A stretch of 64,000 nucleotides of DNA, from positions 124,001-188,000 of the forward strand of contig NZ_PRKW01000007.1 in assembly GCF_002927275.1 (NCBI RefSeq). The letters run 5' to 3'. The notes beneath the pieces were generated by a model that made no database searches, had not been told where the DNA came from, and saw nothing but the letters and a program-made list of their open reading frames with translations. Source of the stretch: Arthrobacter pityocampae (lineage in GTDB: Bacteria > Actinomycetota > Actinomycetes > Actinomycetales > Micrococcaceae). A program made the position numbers and the translations under genes. Positions 25,791-35,012 of the stretch are shown here, one piece after another; positions within the stretch are counted from its first letter, which is position 1; each line of letters begins with the position of its first letter.

Positions 25791-26345
25791 ATGTCCGTAG
25801 GGCAGTCCACCGCTGCAGAACTGGTGCACAACATCTTCGACCTGCAGCGTGCGCTGCGGGCGGTCACTGCGGCGAGCATGAAGTATTCGGAGCTGGGCCC
25901 GGCACACACGGGCGTCCTCTTCTTCATCGGGGAGGGTGGGCCGCTGCGGGCCTCCACGCTCGCGGCGCGGCTCGGCATCGGTCCGTCCGCCCTGAGCCGG
26001 CAGCTCGCCGACCTCGAGCAGGACGGTTTCGTGCTCCGCACCCCGGATCCGCTGGACGGGCGGGCGTGCCTGCTCTCGCTGTCACCGCAGGGCCGGGAGT
26101 GCCTCGCCGAGACGTACGAACGCAGGGCCGAGACCCTGCGGGAGATCCTGTCCGACTGGACGGAGCACCAGGCCGCGGCGGCGTCCCTCTCCGTGCAGCA
26201 CCTCACGACCGCGCTGTGGTCTGCGGGGCTCCACACGGACCACGTAGCGCTCTCCGGAACAGCACGCACAGCATCGGACACCACGGGCAACGACGGCCGT
26301 CACCACCTGGACCCCGCGTCCACGACCCTGAAGGAAGAACACTGA
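25791..26345 (+). CDS. MarR-family transcriptional regulator
   Basis: The 184-residue product has a winged helix-turn-helix (ASTLAARLGIGPSALSRQLADLEQDG with the wing DPLDGRACLLSLSPQGRE) between dimerisation helices. The ATG at 25791 follows GGGAG at good spacing; the earlier in-frame ATGs add residues unlike the family. The stop shares one base with the start of the DHA2 pump, so the regulator and pump form one operon. Autorepression through the upstream palindrome and induction by pump substrates would be typical. Confidence 0.9.
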   Translation: MSVGQSTAAELVHNIFDLQRALRAVTAASMKYSELGPAHTGVLFFIGEGGPLRASTLAARLGIGPSALSRQLADLEQDGFVLRTPDPLDGRACLLSLSPQGRECLAETYERRAETLREILSDWTEHQAAAASLSVQHLTTALWSAGLHTDHVALSGTARTASDTTGNDGRHHLDPASTTLKEEH

Positions 26346-28408
26346 TGGCCACCCCTCCCACGACGACGGCAGTCGGAACCTCCGAGCGGCAACCCGCCCC
26401 GCCGCCGCACCACCACAAGACCAGCGAACCCATGAGCCACAAGCAGATCCTGCAGGCCCTGACGGGTCTGCTCGCCGGCCTCTTCACGGCGATCCTCAGC
26501 AGTACGATCGTCGCGAACGCGCTGCCCACCATCATGAGCGACCTCAACGGGTCGCAGACCGACTTCGCGTGGGTCATCACGGCCGCGCTGCTGGCCAATG
26601 CGGCGACCACCCCCATCTGGGGCAAGTTCGCCGACCTGTTCGACAAGAAGGTCCTGGTGCAGCTCAGCATCGTGATCTTCGTGGCCGGCTCGGTCCTGGC
26701 AGGGTTCGCCCATACCATCCCGCTGCTGCTCACGGCCCGCGTCATCCAGGGCGTCGCGATGGGTGGCCTGACCGCCCTGGCGCAGGCGATCATCGGCACC
26801 ATCATCGCTCCCCGCGAGCGCGGCCGGTACTCCGGCTACATGGGCGGCGTCATGGCCGTGGCGACGGCGGGCGGACCGCTCCTCGGTGGCTTCATCGTGG
26901 ACTCGCCCCTCGGCTGGCGCTGGACGTTCTTCGTCTGTGTGCCGCTCGCGATCATCGCGCTGGTACTGCTGCAGCTCACCCTGAAACTCCCCGATACGCG
27001 CCGAAAGGCGAAGATCGACTGGCTCGGGTCCATCCTGCTGACGGCCGGCGTCAGCCTGCTCCTAATCTGGGTCTCCTTCGCCGGCAAGGAGGACTACTAC
27101 GAGTGGTTCTCCCATGAGAGTGCCCTCATGGTCGGCGGCAGTGTCATCCTGCTCGCGCTCCTCCTCGTCGTGGAGTCGAAGGTGTCCGAGCCGGTCATCC
27201 CGCTGAAGATCATCTCCGAGCGCACCACCGCCCTGGCCATCATCGCCTCGATCACCGTCGGCATCGCCATGTTCGCCAGCTCGAGCTACCTCGGGCAGTA
27301 CTACCAGGTGGCACGCGGGGCCACGCCCACCGAGGCCGGGCTGCTCACCATGCCGATGATCGCCGGCAACCTCATCGGCTCGATCGGTGCCGGGCTCCTC
27401 GTGACCCGGTTCGGCAAGTGGAAGCGCTTCCTGATTGCCGGTTCCCTCTTCCTCATCGCGGGGCTCGGCCTTGCCGGGACCATCGACCACCTGACCGAAC
27501 TGTGGCTCGTGGGCATCTACACCTTCGTCTTCGGCCTGGGCCTCGGCCTCCTGCTGCAGAACCTCGTCCTCGCGGTCCAGAACACCGTGGCGGTCAAGGA
27601 CATCGGGACCGCCAGTGCGTCCGTCGCCTTCTTTCGTTCCATGGGCGGAGCGGCCGGTGTCGCCGTCCTGGGTGCCATCCTCGGGACGCAGGTGGAGAAC
27701 AAGACCACCGAGGGCCTCGCCGCGGCGGGCATTCCGGTCAGTGGTGGTGCGGCGGGCGGTTCGCTCGACCTCGTCGATCTGCCGGCGCCCATCGCCGACA
27801 TCGTGAGGGCGGCCTACGGCGACAGTACGGCCCTGATCTTCCTGATCACGGCGGTCATCGCGGTCATCGGGCTCGTCTGTGTCCTGTTCATCAGGGAGAC
27901 CCCGCTGCGCCGGACGGTCGACTTCGCCCAGGCAGCGCCGGCCGGTCCGGCGGCATCCATGTCGCCGGCCGCCACCGGGACGACGCCGTCGGTCGCTGGT
28001 GCGGTGCAACCGGTTGCCGGTGCGTCCGGCTCGCAGATCGGTACGCAGCCCGGATCGTCGGCTGGGCCGACCAGTGCTGACGCGCAGCCGACCACTGCCG
28101 GTACGTCGGCCACGACTGCCGATGCGCAGAGCGGCGTCGCTCCGGACCGAACCGACGCCGGTGAGCCTCTCACGGGGGGCGGGTCCGACGTCGTCGCTGT
28201 CCAGCCCTCGCGTGGCCGGCACAGTGCCGGCTCGGTGGAGATCCGCAGGGCCGACGTGGACCGTGCGACGAGGGAGCTCTCCGAGCTGTCGGCCCGGGAG
28301 CTAACCGGGTTGTCCGAACTGGACGCGCTGACGGAACTCTCCGAGCTGGACACGGATCTCAAGGACCATGCGGGCGCTGATCGCCAGATCGGTCGGGCGA
28401 GGCGCTGA
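26345..28408 (+). CDS. DHA2-family (EmrB/QacA-like) drug efflux transporter with long C-terminal tail
   Basis: The 687-residue product has about 14 membrane helices in DHA2 arrangement. The family motif region reads WGKFADLFDKK, and the helix-five motif C equivalent is GVMAVATAGGPLLGG. A hydrophilic tail of about 160 residues follows the last helix, rich in Ala, Thr, Ser and Pro, and ends in LSEL-type repeats (LSELDALTELSELD). The N-terminus has a PPPHHH stretch. It likely exports hydrophobic or cationic toxicants by proton antiport under control of the cotranscribed MarR protein. Usual DHA2 pumps are about 480-520 residues, so the tail is unusual. Confidence 0.9.
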   Translation: MATPPTTTAVGTSERQPAPPPHHHKTSEPMSHKQILQALTGLLAGLFTAILSSTIVANALPTIMSDLNGSQTDFAWVITAALLANAATTPIWGKFADLFDKKVLVQLSIVIFVAGSVLAGFAHTIPLLLTARVIQGVAMGGLTALAQAIIGTIIAPRERGRYSGYMGGVMAVATAGGPLLGGFIVDSPLGWRWTFFVCVPLAIIALVLLQLTLKLPDTRRKAKIDWLGSILLTAGVSLLLIWVSFAGKEDYYEWFSHESALMVGGSVILLALLLVVESKVSEPVIPLKIISERTTALAIIASITVGIAMFASSSYLGQYYQVARGATPTEAGLLTMPMIAGNLIGSIGAGLLVTRFGKWKRFLIAGSLFLIAGLGLAGTIDHLTELWLVGIYTFVFGLGLGLLLQNLVLAVQNTVAVKDIGTASASVAFFRSMGGAAGVAVLGAILGTQVENKTTEGLAAAGIPVSGGAAGGSLDLVDLPAPIADIVRAAYGDSTALIFLITAVIAVIGLVCVLFIRETPLRRTVDFAQAAPAGPAASMSPAATGTTPSVAGAVQPVAGASGSQIGTQPGSSAGPTSADAQPTTAGTSATTADAQSGVAPDRTDAGEPLTGGGSDVVAVQPSRGRHSAGSVEIRRADVDRATRELSELSARELTGLSELDALTELSELDTDLKDHAGADRQIGRARR

Positions 28409-28476
28409 CCGGGTCCGTCCGGCCGGGTTGCTGACCGGAGTCCGTCCGGTCGGAACGACCGCTGACCGGAGTCAGC

Positions 28477-28609
28477 GAGTCACTCACCGGGTCGATCAGG
28501 CCGGGACGACCGCCGACCCGGTTGAGCTGAGTCACTCACCGGGTCGCTGTGCGGAGGCGCTGCTGGTTCCGCGAGTCACGCACCGGGTCGATCCGGCCGG
28601 GACGACCGC
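28477..28609. repeat. Intergenic repeat around a GAGTCACNCACCGGGTCG core
   Basis: The core occurs at 28477, 28529 and 28573. The first and third copies extend to 37 bases with two differences (ending CCGGGACGACCGC). The block sits in the 314-base gap between the convergent pump and VIT genes, ahead of a terminator hairpin. No coding frame across it is convincing. Confidence 0.75.
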
Positions 28610-28651
28610 TGGCTCGGCCCAGCGAGGCGCTGCTGGTTCAGTGAGCGGCAC

Positions 28652-28680
28652 ACCAGGTCGGCGTGGCGCGCCGACCTGGT
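28652..28680. terminator. Terminator between convergent DHA2 and VIT genes
   Basis: A perfect 12-bp stem (28652-28663 with 28669-28680) with a 5-base loop lies 42 bases past the VIT stop on the minus strand. Confidence 0.75.
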
Positions 28681-28722
28681 TCGGCACGGCGAGGCATTTT
28701 CCGGATCGCCACAGCGGGGCGT

Positions 28723-29442
28723 CTACGCGATGCCGGTGGTGCCCAGCAGGGATCCCACCAGAAAGGTGACGGCCATGGCGAGCGCCCCGCCGACCACGAG
28801 GCGGATCGTCGCTCGCCGTCGTGAGCTCCCGCCCACCTGGGCGCTGATAGCCCCCGTGATCGCCAGGGCGACGAGGACCGCGATGAAGGTGATGGGGATC
28901 CGGAGTTCGGCCGGCGGGAGGAGGATCGCGAGCAGGGGGAGGACAGCACCGGCCGCGAAGGACGCCGCTGATGCGAACGCCGCATGCCACGGATTGGCGA
29001 CCTCCAGCTCGTCGATGTTCAGTTCCGCGGACAGATGGGCGGCGAGAACGTCGTGCTCGGTCAGTTCGGCAGCGACCTTGCGGGCCGTCTCGGGAGAGAG
29101 CCCCTTCTGTTCGTAGAGGCCGGCAAGCTCGGCGAGTTCGCCGTCGGGATCCTCCGCGAGCTCCCGGCGTTCCTTCTCGATCAGGGCTTCCTGGCTGTCC
29201 TTCTGGCTGCTCACGGAGACGTACTCACCCAGTGCCATCGACACCGATCCGCCGACCACGGCGGCAGTTCCCGCCACCAGGATGGGCGCGACGGCGTTCG
29301 TCACGCCGGCGACGCCGATGACGGTCGCGGCGGTGGACACGATGCCGTCGTTCGCTCCGAGGACCGCTGCGCGTAGCCAGTTGAGGCGTCCCGCCACGCT
29401 GCTGTCGTGGGGTTCGCTGCGCTGGACCGGCATATCCGTCAT
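28723..29442 (-). CDS. VIT1/CCC1-family iron/manganese transporter
   Basis: The 239-residue product has the VIT1 pattern: first helix LRAAVLGANDGIVSTAATVIGVAG, second helix ending VGGSVSMALGEYVSVSSQKDSQEA, a charged cytoplasmic Glu-rich loop (KERRELAEDPDGELAEL...) that binds metal in relatives, then three C-terminal helices. It probably moves Fe2+ or Mn2+ out of the cytoplasm and protects against metal excess. The start at 29442 (MTDMPVQ) fits the family; the longer frame upstream is unlikely. It is divergent from the amidotransferase gene. Confidence 0.88.
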   Translation of the reverse strand: MTDMPVQRSEPHDSSVAGRLNWLRAAVLGANDGIVSTAATVIGVAGVTNAVAPILVAGTAAVVGGSVSMALGEYVSVSSQKDSQEALIEKERRELAEDPDGELAELAGLYEQKGLSPETARKVAAELTEHDVLAAHLSAELNIDELEVANPWHAAFASAASFAAGAVLPLLAILLPPAELRIPITFIAVLVALAITGAISAQVGGSSRRRATIRLVVGGALAMAVTFLVGSLLGTTGIA

Positions 29443-29518
29443 GGAAGCAGTAAAGCACCGGCTCCGTCGCCCGGCTACGGAGGATCGGCTTGCCTTGCCA
29501 CCCCAGTAGCATCGAGGA

Positions 29519-30253
29519 GTGAAACCGTTCCTGCTCCTGGCCACGCGCGTCGACGACTACGCAGCCGATGCCGAATTTCAGAGTTTCCTGGCCTTCGGGG
29601 GTCTCGCGGAGGGCCAGCTGCGGCGGGTCCGCCTCGAGGCCGAATCCCTGCCCGAGCTCGATCTCGCGGACTACTCGGGGATTTTCCTCGGCGGCAGCCC
29701 CTTCAATTCCTCCGACCCGGAGGAAGCGAAGAGCGCTGTGCAGGTGCGGGTCGAGAGCGAGCTCGGCGGGCTGCTCGACACGGTGGTCGCCGAGGACTTC
29801 CCGTTCTTCGGTGCATGCTACGGCGTCGGCACCCTCGGCCGGCATCAGGGCGCCGTCATCGACGGCACGTACGCCGAGCCGATCGGTGCTATCGACATCA
29901 CCCTGACCGACGACGGACTGGCCGACCCGCTCCTTGCCGGGCTGCCGTCGTCGTTCTCCGCCTATGTGGGGCACAAGGAGGCGTGTGCCACGCTGCCGTC
30001 GTCGGCGGTGCTGCTGGCGTCGTCGGCCACCTGCCCGGTGCAGATGTTCCGCGTCCGCGAGAACGTGTACGCCACCCAGTTCCACCCCGAGCTCGACGTC
30101 GACGCGTTGGTCGGCCGCATCAGGACCTATCGTCACGCGGGGTACTTCCCGCCGGAGGAGGCCGACGACTACATCGCCCGGGCACGGGCCTCTGCCGTTG
30201 AGTATCCCGCGGCCATCCTCGGGGCGTTCGTCCGGCGCTACGCACGGGACTGA
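29519..30253 (+). CDS. Class I glutamine amidotransferase-like protein (GMP synthase-type)
   Basis: The 244-residue product has the class I amidotransferase triad: nucleophile C100 in FFGACYGVG, and His and Glu in ATQFHPELD (around residues 186-188). It lacks a synthase domain, so it is a stand-alone amidotransferase or peptidase-like member, of the kind annotated as glutamine amidotransferase. The partner acceptor is unknown. The GTG start at 29519 is preceded almost directly by CGAGGA; the spacing is short. Confidence 0.87.
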   Translation: MKPFLLLATRVDDYAADAEFQSFLAFGGLAEGQLRRVRLEAESLPELDLADYSGIFLGGSPFNSSDPEEAKSAVQVRVESELGGLLDTVVAEDFPFFGACYGVGTLGRHQGAVIDGTYAEPIGAIDITLTDDGLADPLLAGLPSSFSAYVGHKEACATLPSSAVLLASSATCPVQMFRVRENVYATQFHPELDVDALVGRIRTYRHAGYFPPEEADDYIARARASAVEYPAAILGAFVRRYARD

Positions 30254-30445
30254 ACCTTAAGCGTCGCGCAGCGGGACTGAAGCCGCGGCGTCGCGCGGGT
30301 GGGGCTGAAGCTGCGGCGTCGCGCAACGGGACCGACGCTTCGGCGTCGCCCGCGGGCGGGGCTGAACCTGCGGCGTCGCGCGAGGGATCGAGCTGCGGCG
30401 GCTCGCACGGGACTGAAGCTGCGGCGTCGCGCACGGTCGTTGTCG
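30247..30445. repeat. Intergenic tandem repeat, about 27-bp period, seven degenerate units
   Basis: Units of the form GGGACTGAAGCTGCGGCGTCGCGC recur near 30247, 30274, 30301, 30329, 30358, 30385 and 30410. The first unit overlaps the last codons of the amidotransferase gene. No ribosome site or believable frame is associated. Confidence 0.85.
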
Positions 30446-30503
30446 TGCACGGCTCCAGGCTGCGCTGTCGTGCGCCGAGGGGAACGAGTCCTTACGGAGG
30501 TCG

Positions 30504-31838
30504 GTGCCGGGAGGTACTGTCGGGAGACAGGCCGCGCAGGGCGACACAGAAGAGGTAGCTGTCATCCGTTTCAGCAGGAGAACGAGCACGAGCACCGCAC
30601 CGTCCGGCCGTACTATCCCCGTCCGTCCGGCCGCCGGCGAGAAGCGCCATCACGAGGTGCTGATCATCGGTGGTGGCAACGCCGGTGTCTCCCTGGCCGG
30701 ACGGCTGCGTCGGTACCGGTTCAAGGATGTCGCCCTGGTCGAGCCGCGGAGCCGGCACCTCTACCAGCCGCTGTTCTCGCATATCGCCGGCGGGACGGCC
30801 GACGCCTTCGAGGCCGTGCGCCTGCAGGCGGAGGTCATGCCGAAGGGGGTCACGTGGATCCAGGACAAGGCCACGGATGTCAGTACCGGTACCAACACGG
30901 TGTTGCTCGAATCCGGCAGTGCCGTCACCTACGACCACCTGGTGGTCTGCCCCGGGATCCAGAACGACTGGGCCGCCGTTCCCGGCCTCAAGGAGGCGAT
31001 GGAAGGGCCGCACGGTGCATCGAACTACGAGTACGAGCTCGCGCCCAAGGCCTGGAAGCTGTTCCGCGATCTCACCCGGGGCACCGTCGTCTTCACGCAG
31101 CCGCCCGGCCCGGCATCGTGTGACGGCGCAGCGCAGAAGCCCATGTACCTCGCCTGCGACCACTGGCAGCGCCAGGGCGTGCTCAAGGACATCCGGGTGG
31201 TTCTCGTCGTGTCCACGCCCACCATCTTTGGGATGGACATCATCGACGAGGAACTTGATCGGAAGATCGAGGAGTACGGCATCGAGGTCCGGTACAGCAC
31301 GGAACTCGCGTCCGTCGATCCCGAGAACCGGACGGTCGAGCTGGCCAACAGCGTCAGCGGGGCCTCAGAGACCCTGAGCTACGACGTCCTCCACGCCGTG
31401 CCGCCCCAGTCAGCCCCCGAATGGCTGAAGTCCACGGACCTGCCGGCACCCGGCAATCGCGCGGGCTTCGTCGAGGTCGATCCCGTGATCCTCCGGCATC
31501 CGCGCTTCCTGAGCATCTGGTCGCTGGGTGATGCTGCGTCGACGCTCAACTCGAAGTCCGGTGCGGCACTGCGCATGCAGACGGCGGTCCTCGCGAAGAA
31601 CCTGCGGGCCGTGCGCAAGGGGAAGAAGCCCACCGCGAAGTACAACCACTACTCGGCCTGCCCGTTCGTGGTCAGCCACAACACCGTGGTCTTCTCGGAG
31701 TTCGACGACAAGTACGCTCCGATGCCCACCGTTCCGGGCTGGGACAATCTGGCTCGCGAACGGCGGCTGACGTATGTAGTGGAGCGGTTCGTGTTGCCGA
31801 AGGTCTACTGGAACCTCATCCTGAAGGGCCGTGCCTGA
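30504..31838 (+). CDS. NAD(P)/FAD-dependent oxidoreductase, sulfide:quinone reductase-like
   Basis: The 444-residue product has an FAD Rossmann motif (VLIIGGGNAGVSLAGRL) about 50 residues in, a second dinucleotide region (VVLVVSTPTIFG), and the SQR-type segment CDGAAQKPMYLACDHW. Candidate redox cysteines are C206 and C386 (YSACPFVV). Such enzymes oxidise sulfide to polysulfide with electrons passed to quinone at the inner membrane face. The GTG at 30504 follows ACGGAGG but with short spacing and adds about 30 residues not typical of the family; no other canonical start is available before the FAD motif. Confidence 0.83.
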   Translation: MPGGTVGRQAAQGDTEEVAVIRFSRRTSTSTAPSGRTIPVRPAAGEKRHHEVLIIGGGNAGVSLAGRLRRYRFKDVALVEPRSRHLYQPLFSHIAGGTADAFEAVRLQAEVMPKGVTWIQDKATDVSTGTNTVLLESGSAVTYDHLVVCPGIQNDWAAVPGLKEAMEGPHGASNYEYELAPKAWKLFRDLTRGTVVFTQPPGPASCDGAAQKPMYLACDHWQRQGVLKDIRVVLVVSTPTIFGMDIIDEELDRKIEEYGIEVRYSTELASVDPENRTVELANSVSGASETLSYDVLHAVPPQSAPEWLKSTDLPAPGNRAGFVEVDPVILRHPRFLSIWSLGDAASTLNSKSGAALRMQTAVLAKNLRAVRKGKKPTAKYNHYSACPFVVSHNTVVFSEFDDKYAPMPTVPGWDNLARERRLTYVVERFVLPKVYWNLILKGRA

Positions 31839-32033
31839 CTGGCGAGAGCCCGGTGGTGCTGCCGTTGCCCGTGTCGAGGCCGGGCGTGACATCCCGTCAT
31901 GGACGCCGGTATCTATCACTCGCGCCGTGATTGGCTCGTCCGTGCTCCCGTTGGTACACGGCGTCCGGACGGTACGGCGGCGGGACGCCGGTCCTGTCGG
32001 CGCCCCGCCGTCGTTCCCGGGTTATCTCGCGGT

Positions 32034-32941
<908 letters not shown>

Positions 32942-32961
32942 AAGACAAGTAGAATGGCGAG

Positions 32962-33540
32962 ATGATCAGCTCAGAGGTCCGCGACCGCATCGTGGAGACT
33001 GCCGACGAGCTCTACAACGCACGGGGTTTCCAGGCCGTCGGGATGGACGAACTGCGTGCAGCCGCGCGTGTCTCGCTCAAGAGGTGCTATCAGGAGTTCC
33101 CGTCCAAGAGCGCGATCGTCCTGGCTGTCCTCGAACACCGGCACCGAGCCTGGACCGAGGGACTCGATGCCTTGGTCCGAACAGCAGACACGCCACGGGG
33201 CCGCCTTCTTGCGATCTTCGACTACCTCGCGCGGTGGTTCTGCGAGGACTCCTTCCGCGGCTGCGGCTTCATCAACAGCTTCGCCGAGCTCGGCGCCGTG
33301 AGCCCGGAGGTGGCCGACTACGCACGGAAGCACAAGGAGTCCTTCCAGCACTATGTCGGGGACCTGGCCGAGGCGGCGGGAGCGCCGTCGTACCTGGCAC
33401 CGCAGCTGTCGATCCTTGCCGAGGGCGCGCAGGCGACGGCGGCGATCGCCGGTTCCCCGGAGGCGGCAGGTCAGGCGCGCCGTGCCGCGGAGGTACTCAT
33501 CGACACCGCGCTGCGCGAGGGGGTCAGCGGAGCGGCCTAG
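32962..33540 (+). CDS. TetR-family transcriptional regulator
   Basis: The 192-residue product begins with the TetR helix-turn-helix (ETADELYNARGFQAVGMDELRAAARVSLKRCYQEFPSKSAI, in parts) and continues as a C-terminal helical domain (LARWFCEDSFRGCGFINSFAELG) of the TetR_C_16/AcrR-like type. It probably represses itself and the divergent chloroperoxidase-like gene through the twin palindromes 21 bases upstream of its start. Its stop codon overlaps the stop of the convergent acetyltransferase gene. Confidence 0.92.
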   Translation: MISSEVRDRIVETADELYNARGFQAVGMDELRAAARVSLKRCYQEFPSKSAIVLAVLEHRHRAWTEGLDALVRTADTPRGRLLAIFDYLARWFCEDSFRGCGFINSFAELGAVSPEVADYARKHKESFQHYVGDLAEAAGAPSYLAPQLSILAEGAQATAAIAGSPEAAGQARRAAEVLIDTALREGVSGAA

Positions 33541-33830
33541 GCGGTCAGGGCTTTGTACTCGGGGTGGTCCTCGATTAAGGCGGCCACGAACTCGCACTGC
33601 GGAACGACGGCGAGGTGCTGCTCGCGGGCGTCGTCGAGCGCATAGCGAATGAGGGTGCTTCCGACGCCATGTCCCTCGACGCCCGGATCGACGACGGTGT
33701 GCGTGAAGGTGATCGATCCGTCGGACCGCTCGTAGGCAGCGGTGCCGACAGGGTGACCGTCGAGGGTGGCCACGTAGCGGCTCTCGGCCGCGTGGTTGCT
33801 GATCTGGACTCCGGTGGTGTCGGTGCTCAT
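33537..33830 (-). CDS. GNAT-family acetyltransferase, YjdJ-like
   Basis: The 97-residue product is a minimal GNAT of the YjdJ type: RYVATLDGHPVGTAAYE, FTHTVVDPGVEGHGVGSTLIRYALDDAR (acetyl-CoA loop EGHGVG), and VVPQCEFVAALIEDHPEY. The start at 33830 (MSTDTTG) fits; an upstream frame to 33866 adds 12 residues. Its stop shares CTAG with the TetR stop at 33537-33540. Confidence 0.86.
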   Translation of the reverse strand: MSTDTTGVQISNHAAESRYVATLDGHPVGTAAYERSDGSITFTHTVVDPGVEGHGVGSTLIRYALDDAREQHLAVVPQCEFVAALIEDHPEYKALTA

Positions 33831-33955
33831 GCCGCCACCCTCGCATCCGTTGCCGGCCCGGGTCAAAGCCCCGGTCCGGGTTGTCCGGTGGTCGCTTTTC
33901 TTGTCGGGATCGGGCTTCCCCGCCGTGGTGCTGCCCAGCAGGTACGGTCTGATCC

Positions 33956-34714
33956 ATGACCTCCAACATTTTGGTGACCGGTGCGAGCAGGGGCATCGGT
34001 GCAGCCATCGCCCGGGACCTCGCCGGCCGAGGGCACCGGATCGCCGTCCATGCCGGCCGTGACCTGGCCGCCGCCGCTGCTGTGCGGGATGCGCTCCCGG
34101 GCGACGGGCATGTGGCCGTCGTCGGGGATGTGGGTGACCCCGAGGCGTGCAGGCGCATCGTCGGCGAGGCCGTGGTCGGGCTGGACGGGGTCGATGTCCT
34201 GGTGAACAACGCAGGGATCTTCGAGGCGCATCCCATCGACGCCGTGTCTTTCGACGACTGGCAGGATGTTTGGCGCCGCACCCTCGACGTGAATCTGCTG
34301 GGGCCGGCGAACCTGGTGTGGCTCGTCGCCCGGCACTTGCTGGACCGACCGGCGGGGCCGGCGGGTGGGCGGCTCGTCAGTGTCGGATCGCGCGGTGCGT
34401 ATCGCGGTGAGCCGGTCACGCCGGCCTACGGGGCGAGCAAGGCGGCGCTGCACGCCATGACGCAGTCCCTCGCCGTCGCCCTCGCGCCGCACGGGATCCT
34501 CGCTGCCGCCGTCGCGCCGGGCTTCGTCGAGACCGACATGGGCAGAACCGTGCTCGACGGTCCGGGCGGCGACGCTGTGCGTGCCCAGAGCCCGTTCGAC
34601 CGCGTCGCGACGCCGGAGGAGGTGGCGCAGACCGTCTCCTGGCTCGCAACGGATGCTCCGCTGTGGGTGAGCGGCACCGTCGTGGACGTCAATGGCGCGT
34701 CCTACCTGCGGTAG
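33956..34714 (+). CDS. Short-chain dehydrogenase/reductase
   Basis: The 252-residue product is a classical SDR: TGASRGIGAAIA, the cofactor pocket with VHAGRD, NNAGIFE, SVGSRGAY with catalytic Ser, and YGASK. The R after strand two suggests NADPH. It ends with the typical VSGTVVDVNGASYL. The substrate is unknown. It stands alone between a GNAT gene and the riboswitch region. No clear terminator follows. Confidence 0.9.
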   Translation: MTSNILVTGASRGIGAAIARDLAGRGHRIAVHAGRDLAAAAAVRDALPGDGHVAVVGDVGDPEACRRIVGEAVVGLDGVDVLVNNAGIFEAHPIDAVSFDDWQDVWRRTLDVNLLGPANLVWLVARHLLDRPAGPAGGRLVSVGSRGAYRGEPVTPAYGASKAALHAMTQSLAVALAPHGILAAAVAPGFVETDMGRTVLDGPGGDAVRAQSPFDRVATPEEVAQTVSWLATDAPLWVSGTVVDVNGASYLR

Positions 34715-34861
34715 CTGCTGCGCGCGCTCGGAGCCGACCGACGCCGTCGGGCGTTCGGGGTCTTTTGCACTCCGCGAACGCCGGGGAGCTGCTGAACGCG
34801 TGACGTCCTGTGACGGCCACGGATGGACGACGGCGTGCCGGTGCGCCTACTCTCGGAACCA

Positions 34862-34978
34862 GAATCAAGAGCTCCAACGTCAAACCCTGGTTCGTTGGAC
34901 GGCAACCCTCTCGCTGTAGTGGGGTGCCCCAGGTGAGGATTCGGCCCGGCACGGACCGTGCGGGCAAGTATGGCGCTT
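34862..34978 (+). promoter_or_regulatory. SAM-IV-type riboswitch
   Basis: The leader of the flavin monooxygenase gene folds as a SAM-I/IV-family aptamer. P1 is GAATC (34862-34866) with GATTC (34938-34942). P2 is TCCAACG (34873-34879) with CGTTGGA (34893-34899). P3 starts GGCAACCCTC (34901) and closes at GTGGGGTGCC. A loop-P2 pseudoknot pairs CCTGG (34886-34890) with CCAGG (34929-34933). A following 3' hairpin, GCAC/GTGC flanked by CCC/GGG (34944-34965), and the GGGCAAGTATGG tail are typical of SAM-IV rather than SAM-I. It probably lowers expression when S-adenosylmethionine is abundant. The gene start is 35 bases further on. Confidence 0.85.
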
Positions 34979-35012
34979 CCGCCGTGGCAGTGCCCCGACA
35001 TGAGGATTCTTC

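Noticed and set aside
30247-30445. Possible CRISPR array
   Set aside because: Units are adjacent and degenerate with no unique spacers, and no cas genes are nearby.
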